Shown one piece after another: positions 57,000 to 64,000 of a stretch of 64,000 nt of DNA. Every line of letters begins with the position of its first letter. Position 1 is the stretch's first letter. Position numbers and translations under genes: made by a program. This DNA comes from Bactericera cockerelli. Taxonomy: Eukaryota > Arthropoda > Insecta > Hemiptera > Triozidae. Location of the stretch: NCBI GenBank assembly GCA_024516035.1, contig CM044958.1:25909759-25973758 (forward strand), written 5' to 3'. Below the pieces are notes generated by a model. It saw only the letters and a list, made by a program, of their open reading frames with translations. It made no database searches and was not told the origin of the DNA.

Positions 57000-57477
57000 G
57001 TCTGTCAAGTATCTCTCTGGTCTCTCACTTTGTATAGATTAAATTTTACTATTAAATATCTATCATGGAGGTTGTCAGTAAAAATGTACAGAAAAATTAA
57101 CAAGACATAAAATATTGTCATGTGTAATTAAAAGAAAAAGACAATAATAATTCTGTGTTACAATATTGGTAGAAGTGGTTGAAAGAGTGTAATCAAGGAC
57201 ATTCAATATAATTATTCTACTTTTTCCCATCTTTACTGATCTCATTGTATTGGTGGCTTATCTTTAACTTTAACAGGGTTTTTTTCCCATAGGTTCTTAA
57301 GTATATTAAGTACATACTAGCCATCATCAAGAGCACATTGTTTAAATCAGGACTTGTATGATTGCGGAAGTTAATCAATATCCAGGAATACCTGTTAAAA
57401 TATCTATTATCCCTTACAAGATATTTGCAATTTTACTAGTTTTCAAGGTTCATAATATTATGTGCCAGTGTCAATGA
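57000..57477. other. TMED10 downstream region
   Basis: Probably the TMED10 3' UTR in its first part. ATTAAA near 57040 is the closest polyadenylation-like hexamer. Nothing else recognised. Confidence 0.35.
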
Positions 57478-57535
57478 CAAGTTGAATACACCAGTTCTTG
57501 TTCTGTCACTGAAGTTACAAGTTCTTAAAATTTGT
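57465..57535 (+). repeat. 5S-rRNA SINE fragment
   Basis: GCCAGTGTCAATGACAAGTT, GAATACACCAGTTC and CACTGAAGTTACAAG follow the 5S part of 9657-9712 with substitutions. The body is missing. Confidence 0.6.
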
Positions 57536-57680
57536 ATACAGTATACACAATTACACACACACTTCATGTACAGTGAACACAGGTACACTCATTTGTAAAG
57601 ACCATTTGATAAAGATCACCTTATTTGCATTAAGGAGAGCCTAATATGTCCAGAAAAACGTTAGCACATTTAAAACAAAC

Positions 57681-57744
57681 GTTATCAACAGTCATTCAAC
57701 AAAACATGACTGTTGATAACAAACGTTATCAACAGTCATGTTTT
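57681..57744. repeat. Perfect 20-bp palindrome with a third arm
   Basis: AAAACATGACTGTTGATAAC (57701-57720) and GTTATCAACAGTCATGTTTT (57725-57744) are perfect reverse complements around a four-base loop. GTTATCAACAGTCAT at 57681-57695 is an extra copy of the second arm, so the arm can pair on either side. Confidence 0.9.
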
Positions 57745-57831
57745 ACAGATTTAAAATCATGATTGTTTTTATTTGTGATGTATAAAAGAAATCATTTTCT
57801 GTCCTAAAAAGAAATCTTTTTGATAAAAATA

Positions 57832-58775
57832 CAGGGTTTGTCCGGAAAGTAATAGGGCCGAGTTGATTTAAGAAAAGTTATTGAGCCAATCATTACAATT
57901 CTTTAAAAAAAAAAATCAAAATAGGCTCCTTCTGCGTCGATGCAGCGCTGCCAGCGCGATTTCCAAGCATTGAAGGCGTCACGGAAGGCATTTTCCGGAA
58001 TAGCGTTGAGAGTCGCGGTGCATGCTGCTTGGATGCCCTCTGTCGTCTCAAAAAAGCGCCTTTCATCGGCCTTTTCAGACGAGGAAACAAAAAAAAAGTC
58101 CAAGGGGGCTACATCTGGGTTGTAGGGCGGCTGCAGAAGCGTTGGGATGCTGGCCTTGGTTTTCTTGGCACACTTCCACTCGCCGCAATTTCTGTTAGTC
58201 AGTGAGCACTTTTAGGACCATCTTCGCACAAACCTTGCGCATATTCAAATGCTGTGTGAGAATGTCATGAACCATAGATTTTGATAAATGTAACATCTGG
58301 ACAATTAAACGAATACTTAGTCGACGGTCTGAGTTCAAAACTTCGCGCACACGAGTCACATTGTCGGTGTTTGTCGAAGTCGAAGGTCTTCCAGCACGGT
58401 CTTCATGAGTGACCTCTTCCCGGCCCTCCAAAAAGGCCTTGTGCCACCGAAACACGCCACTTCTTGGTAAAGCAACATCTGGGTAAGCCTGCTTGATCAT
58501 ATCAAACTTCTCTGCCTTTGATTTACCGAGTTTCACACAGAATTTAATCGCGTACCTCTGCTCTAACGAACGCTCCATTTTCGGCTTGCACCACTCACAG
58601 AAACACGTCGCGCGAAAATGCCTGTCCTGACTCTCTAAGTGCTCGGAGACAGCCGACCAGCCGCTCGTTCGTTAGCTAGGAACCTACTCTACCGAATCCA
58701 GTCGATGCGCGCACGCTCCGAAGTACAAGTCGTGGCGGAAGAAAATGAGTCCTAATACTTTCCGGACAAACCCTG
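57832..58775 (-). mobile_element. Mariner-type transposon, internally deleted (944 bp)
   Basis: The terminal inverted repeats CAGGGTTTGTCCGGAAAGTA (left, and reverse complement of the right end) are flanked by TA on both sides (57830-57831 and 58776-58777). The minus strand carries both ends of a transposase but not the middle. Length and structure fit an internal deletion derivative of a roughly 1.3-kb element. Confidence 0.88.
57893..58578 (-). pseudogene. Mariner transposase, central catalytic part deleted
   Basis: Residues from 58578: MERSLEQRYAIKFCVKLGKS and FDMIKQAYPDVALPRSGVFR, then WHKAFLEGREEVTHEDRAGR with PSTS, a mariner N-terminal helix-turn-helix and the WxxxFxxGRE..D..RxGRP linker; a second helix-turn-helix (RRLSIRLIVQMLHLSKSMVH) follows. 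The frame stops at 58195. A C-terminal piece follows at about 58130-57900: YNPDVAPLDFF (carrying the third catalytic Asp), FPRLKRPMK, a frame change, then ETTEGIQ and WKSRWQRCIDAEGAYF. The segment holding the first two catalytic Asp residues is gone, so no activity is possible. Confidence 0.85.
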
Positions 58776-58777
58776 TA

Positions 58778-60025
58778 CCTTACTTAGAATCACCCTGACA
58801 TGTACATTGCCTGACATATTGAAGAAAAGGACTCAGTCCACCCTTCCACACTCACTTATTCAATGATCAAGGCACCCAAGTGGTACTTTTGGCTTGGTGT
58901 CTCCAAAGAGATATTCAACGCAGATAGCTCAAAAGAGAGTTAGCTGAAAAAACTATTTACAGCCATAGATCTATCTTTTGACATGGGATGGGTTTTTCAA
59001 CCTTTAGCCTGGTCAACAACAAAGTTGGGTAGTAGCAGTCTGAGCCAAGGACCATCATAATAATCTTTTGGAGTCTTTTGACCATGAATCCGGTAGTAAC
59101 CCATGGCCCACAACTAGGAATAGTCCAATCAATCTTTCAAAGTAATTATTCTTCAAAACTTCTTCACATATATATTGACATGTCAAGAGAAGGTCAACTT
59201 TTTTTGTGTGAATAACTCATTGTGAAGTTTTTCTTTAATTTTTTCTGTCATTCAAGTGTTAGTAGTGGCTTCACCCTGAAGTAATGTAAATTAAGGAAAT
59301 CTAGAGGGATGAATTTTTTTTTTTTACAAGAAATAAATAGTAATAATATGAAGTGTTGTCACAAGTAGGTAAAACTTGTACAAGTAAAATTAGTGTAAAT
59401 AAAATTAAAATGTCTACTTGTGTTAACCTGTTTGCTCATTCTTATCTTTTTCTTGAAGACTTTTTTAAGGTACATTTCTATATTTTTTAATAAATACATA
59501 CAGGGTCTGCCAAAAAAAGGAGCCACTTGAAATATCTAGAGAACGGATTGAAATTTTAAAAAGTGCTAAAACACATGTACCATTATAACAAGGGGGAAAC
59601 ATTTTCTACTGGGTTTTGATTTTCATCATTACTATGGGCAGTCCCAGGGGGGTCAACTTCGGAATCTTAAATGGAAACACCCTGTTTGTAATACATTTCT
59701 GAAAAGTAGTTGACATCAATAGTATTTTCACCCAAGTTTGAGATTTTTAATCAAAGGCTGGTCATATCATATATTTCATTTCACAGGTTTCAATATTTTT
59801 TTTATATAAAATATTAATCATATTTTTGTAAAAAATGTTAAACTAATGTCGTTCTGTTAGAAAGAATTAAACTTTCAAGCTTTTTTTATACCATTAGCTT
59901 TACCAGGGGAGGTGTCAAAGGGTCAACTTCTTTTTAAATTGTGTAAAAACTATTATTTTTTTAGTATAATTTGTGCTTAAAAAAATACGCTTTTCAAATG
60001 GAAAAACATGTGTTTAACAATTTTA
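58778..60025. other. Intergenic, nothing recognised
   Basis: ACAGGGTCTGCCAAAAAAAG near 59500 is a Tc1/mariner-like terminus without a partner nearby. No gene supported. Confidence 0.35.
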
Positions 60026-60078
60026 TATAATGTGAAACAATCACGAGGAAGTATTGTGTCCATTATTGGCAGAGTTTT
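60026..60078 (-). repeat. hpF 5' end fragment
   Basis: AATGTGAAACAATCACGAGG, then AAGTATTGTGTCCATTATTG and GCAGAG: the first ~45 bases of hpF in the minus orientation, next to a T-run. Confidence 0.65.
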
Positions 60079-60699
60079 TCTCTCTACTCTTCTTCTTGAG
60101 CTCGTCCACTTATCCTGCAACACCTTGCTCTTGTATGGATGCCAATTTTACTTGAGATTTATATATTTTAAAGTTAAAAAATCTAGTAGGACTTGATGGA
60201 GCTTGCCAGAGGGCGTGTGCCTGCCTAAATCTTAGTTAGTTTTAGAATTTCATTGCAATTAGGATAGTAATGACATGTAAGAAGGAAAAGAAAAATGAAA
60301 ACACATATGGAATTTTAATTTTTTGTAAAACAATAATAAATATAATTTCCTTAAATAGATGTAATCATTAATGAAGTATGAATATAATAATTGTTTGTGT
60401 TTACATGCAGTAAACATAAAGAGAAAGAAATAATGTAAATCGTTTGGAGATCAATGAACAGAATGATAGATGAATGGTAATGTAAGATATTGAGAAGTAG
60501 AAGACAAAGCAAAAGACACAAAAAATAGTATACCTAGTTTATCGGTTGTTGAAAGCATAGGGAATCTGATACTGAGACTGAACAATCATGCCCATCATTT
60601 GTTATGAAATTACTTCATTTTGTTTAACCTTATACCAGGTTTTTCTTTTGCAGTGCATTTTTGGCTATTACATTACATAGTGCAAAATTTCACTTTTTA

Positions 60700-60925
60700 T
60701 TTTATGGAGACGAGTGTTTCACAGACTTTTAATTTCCTTGTCATATGTAATAGCAGCTACAGTAGAGGCTTGTGGTATGTGTTGTAGCTCGCCCGTCCCG
60801 TAGTATGCCTCTTCTCTGATGGGCGAGAAGTCATACACGAACGCACCAGATGGTATCCCTTAGAAATAATTTTACCAAAATTGGAATACAATATTTCTGT
60901 CGGCTCTGGTGTATCTTCATTAATC
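60700..60925 (-). repeat. S2 SINE copy
   Basis: GACGAGTGTTTCACAGAC, AGCAGCTACAGTAGAGGCTT, CCGTCCCGTAGTATGCCTC and GATGGGCGAGAAGTC, then GGTATCCCTTAGAAATAATT and TTCTGTCGGCTCTGG. The body is nearly complete; the tRNA head is largely lost. Confidence 0.68.
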
Positions 60926-62285
60926 GTAACGTCAGTATAATCCAACTACTCAAATTTCACTTTTTTACCCCTATTACAAATATTGGTCCAATTTCTTGGT
61001 CTAACACTATCAACCAGTATTTGGAAAAAGAGAAGAAAAAAAAAATCTGGTAAAAAAGTAGCAATGCAACTGCCCAGATTTGTTTAAAACAATCGATTTT
61101 TGATGTTCTCCTGGCTTCAAAGAGATCAGCATTAAATTTTAGTCAAGTTGTTTTCTATAGTGTTACAAAATTATGGGTTTTCGAGCAGATATAAAATAAT
61201 AGTCTACCAATATTGGGTACGCAAAAACTAATAAATTATAAATTGCTTTTTAACTATCACAAAAATAAAATTATATTAATGATTTACGAGAGATAATTTT
61301 GTAATGGTTAGTTTACATAAAGAAAAAAAAAACTTGAGAAGAGGGGAAGGTACAAAAACCAAAATGTAAGTTAAAATTAGTAATTACGCCATTTTTATGA
61401 TTCTGCTGCTGTAAAAACGAGTGCTTAGAGTGGGCACCTGCTACTATATCTATGTACCATGGTACATTGCAGTTATTACAAAGGATGAAAGCACATAATA
61501 GATTACTAAGTTTTGTCAGAAAATTACCGGACTGGAATCAATCTAATTATTGAATATCATTGTATATTATGTATCAAAAAATGATACAGAATATACAAGC
61601 ATACCTATGTAGATACATTATTTATAATAATTTTCTTGATAATATTATTATCAATAAAATATTTATAATAATTTTATTGATTATATGGTATCATTAAAGC
61701 CCTAGGAACTTATGGCAGAATTGATAGACATTTTGAGTTACCTATGAGTCTCCTGTATTTCAAAAGGGTTTAAATAGTGTATTGTATCTAATATAAAAAG
61801 TCAAACATGATAGTCAAATATTGAATAATAGTTTCTATTTTGATTACCTACACCCTTTATATAATCGATCAAAACTAATCACACCATTAATACCTGGTAA
61901 TCTACCACGTACGACTATGTACAACTTTACATAGGTAATACATAAGCAAGTAATTATGTCATTCTAATCTAACAAAGACTTATAAGGATTTCAACAACTA
62001 AAGGGTGATTTCAACAAGGAACATAATTTTTCATGTACCTAACAAAATTATATACATCAAATTGAGTTTTTTCTTCTTCTTTTCTTAAAGACACAAAACT
62101 ATTTACAAAACATCTCATATTCTATATTAGATACCTATTTTACTTATATACTATAATGTATTGTATAGTGTGCATTGCCCTAAAGAGTGACAGTTTAATT
62201 TACAAACAAAAATAATAAAAAATGACGAAAGATCTTGAATTTAAATCTTTTATTACACCCAAAGTTAAAAAAGTACTTATCAATG
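60926..62285. other. Intergenic, nothing recognised
   Basis: Very AT-rich with local inverted AATAATTTTCTTGATAAT-type repeats near 61620-61690. No gene supported. Confidence 0.35.
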
Positions 62286-62480
62286 AGAGTAGTCACTGTG
62301 GCAGAGTGAGTTAGCGCGCTAGGCATTGCACACATGGTGACCTGGGTTCGATTCCCAGCGGGGGAGGATTTTTTCTGCTCTGTACTTGGATGTTCGGGGT
62401 CCACATACCTCGTGAGGAAAAATGAGTAGCTGCTTTGATGTGAAGCAGCGACCAGTGGCAGAATCATAGGCAAAATAAAT
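62286..62480 (+). repeat. tRNA-derived SINE, family S6
   Basis: Head: GTGGCAGAGTGAGTTAGCGC (A-box) and ACCTGGGTTCGATTCCCAGC (B-box), 62297-62365. Body: GGGGTCCACATACCTCGTGA, GAGTAGCTGCTTTGATGTGA and GCGACCAGTGGCAGAATCAT. A second copy lies in TMED10 intron 2. Confidence 0.75.
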
Positions 62481-62624
62481 AATACAAGATATTGTAAATT
62501 AAAGTGGTAAAGTCCTATGATTCTGCGCTACCCACTAAAATTGTGACATAATAACACAAAGAAAAAGCATTATTATTATTACTTATCAATGAGACAACCA
62601 TATCCCGAAAGAAAAGAAAAAAAA

Positions 62625-62672
62625 ACCAACACTTCCGATTTCTAATATTAGAAATTTCTCGGAAGTAAAATA
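62625..62672 (+). repeat. hpF 3' hairpin, isolated
   Basis: AACACTTCCGATTTCTAATA, then TTAGAAATTTCTCGGAAGTA and AAAT: an intact terminal hairpin without the upstream element. Confidence 0.7.
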
Positions 62673-63910
62673 CGTAGGTACAATCTTGACCGTGTGCATT
62701 TGTTAACTGCATTTTGGGGGGGGGACCCTTTTTTCTCTAAAATTTCAATGCCAAGAGAAATTATTTTCAGAATGATATTTAAAGCAAAATACCAAGGATA
62801 CATCGTTTAAAATAGTCTCGTTTAGTCCAGGAATTTCTTTAAAAATAGATGAAAGCTCGAAACTCAGATATATTTTCAATGTTTATTTTAAATTGGACTG
62901 AAACAAATCAAGTTACACAAAACAAAAAGATACGGGATGGTCAATCTCTAAAATATGTAGGTACCCATGTTTGTATACAATGAGATTTTCATGCTGAACT
63001 TAATCTGTTTCTTATGATTCTATAATAATAAACGTTGAATATATTAATAACAACAACTGACATCTCATGATGTTTGCCTATAGACACAGTAGTACATAGT
63101 TTGGTGATTTTGAATAATAATAATGGTGGATGAATTTCTTTTTTTAAGTTTTTTTTTTATATGTATATGTTGGATTTTTGTTACATACATTAGTTCTTTC
63201 CTTATTTATTTTTTTCTTGTTTTATTGAATTGATCAAATTTGAAGAACCCACCCAATTAGAACAATATTAAAATATCCTTTCTCACACTCAGCACAAATA
63301 AAATACATGTACGTATGTGACCATTGTTACCGTCAGTAAATGTTTTAGGTATTTAATGCTAAAACACTGTGCAGACTAAATTTCATAAAAGCTCAATATC
63401 TTCATTTCCAAACAACAAGAAATTACTAAAGAAAATAGAAGAAGATGTAAATATAATACTATTCAAGTCATACATGGTATAACTAGAAGCAAATATTGTT
63501 TGTGAGTGTGCAGTATATTCAACAACAATTAATTTAATTTTAACTAAACTTAATGTTAAAATCCATGATATTTTTTATATGAACAGAAAAAATCAACAAA
63601 AATATTGCAGAGAAAGAACCCTTTTATGTAAATATTGCATTGATTTTGATAAATCAATCAATACAGAACACAACTAATTGGAATTCACGACTTAATCAAA
63701 AATGTTTACAAAGAGTATACCACAAAATTGCTCTAGGATCACGTGAATTGGATTTCCATGGGCAGGTTGAACATCTGTTAAAAATGTGCGAAATTCAGCA
63801 TAACATATTCATACTCTATTCTAGAGTTCTGTGTTATAAAAACAACGATATACATTAGACTTTCTTTCAAGTGGACACAATGAATCATTGAAAATCACAA
63901 GAGACAGCCG
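62673..63910. other. Probable 3' flank or 3' UTR of the neurexin-like gene
   Basis: AT-rich and without a recognised gene. The part nearest 63910 should be the 3' UTR of the minus-strand gene whose stop is at 63911-63913. Confidence 0.35.
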
Positions 63911-64000
63911 TTACACGTACCATTCCTTCACATGCTGTCCTCCGGACGGCCTCTTGATGGGTCTCATATCATTGGCATTGTTGTTATTGTAGATGCTGCT
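63911..64000 (-). CDS. Nrx-1: C-terminal end of neurexin-1 (partial, runs off the window)
   Basis: The last 29 codons of a frame that is open to the window edge: SSIYNNNNANDMRPIKRPSG, then GQHVKEWYV and TAA at 63911-63913. Neurexins are presynaptic adhesion proteins whose cytoplasmic tail ends in a PDZ ligand (KEYYV in vertebrates) that binds CASK and Mint. KEWYV with an upstream Asn/Lys-rich tail is what I expect of an insect neurexin-1. Only the tail is visible, so another protein with a type II PDZ ligand is possible. The laminin-G and EGF domains would lie beyond position 64000. Confidence 0.62.
   Translation of the reverse strand, partial: SSIYNNNNANDMRPIKRPSGGQHVKEWYV

Noticed and set aside
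1..64000. CRISPR array, integron, prophage or bacterial operon
   Set aside because: No regularly spaced direct repeats with unique spacers and no bacterial gene content; introns and SINEs show a eukaryotic chromosome.

Overview
This is an AT-rich, repeat-dense window from an insect nuclear genome. The evidence is compact orthologues of animal genes with short GT-AG introns, an R1-like non-LTR retrotransposon with 3' sequence typical of insect elements, several tRNA-derived SINE families and one 5S-rRNA-derived SINE, Tc1/mariner relics and many MITE-like sequences. The repeat load would suit a hemipteran, but that is only an inference. There is no CRISPR array, operon or prokaryotic signal.

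Layout. 1-47 kb holds almost no recognisable genes and is mostly layered mobile elements: a 2.0-kb CACTG-type element (1444-3483), a full-length 5S-rRNA SINE with 12-bp target duplications (9657-9912), an R1-like LINE inserted into a tRNA SINE (21944-25050), a 2.7-kb Tc1-like element with ~455-bp inverted arms (37594-40296), and many copies of two related ~0.65-0.7-kb elements that I call hpE and hpF. Two possible orphan exons (12539-12742 and 41208-41380, both minus) end in perfect GTAAGT donors but are not identified.

47-57 kb is the genic part. WDR20 (minus, eight coding exons, 47350-53865, 524 aa), the WD-repeat partner of the USP12/USP46 deubiquitinases, lies head to head with the p24 cargo receptor TMED10/baiser (plus, three exons, 55203-56966, 207 aa). 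About 1.3 kb separates their start codons. The last 90 bases of the window (63911-64000, minus) encode a C-terminal tail ending in KEWYV, most likely neurexin-1, whose gene continues beyond the window.

The most unusual signal is the hpE/hpF/hpH group. These elements share one 3' end design: a CGAA-ACAATACTT lead-in, a terminal ACTTYC...GRAAGT hairpin, and integration inside A-runs. They nest in each other repeatedly: hpE in hpE in a SINE, hpE in hpF, inverted hpF in hpF, and hpF in hpF. No coding capacity is visible. They look like non-autonomous passengers, possibly of a rolling-circle (Helentron-like) transposon, but the class is unproven. A second notable point is that the 5S-rRNA SINE and a tRNA-headed SINE family carry the same 3' body, which suggests module exchange between SINEs.
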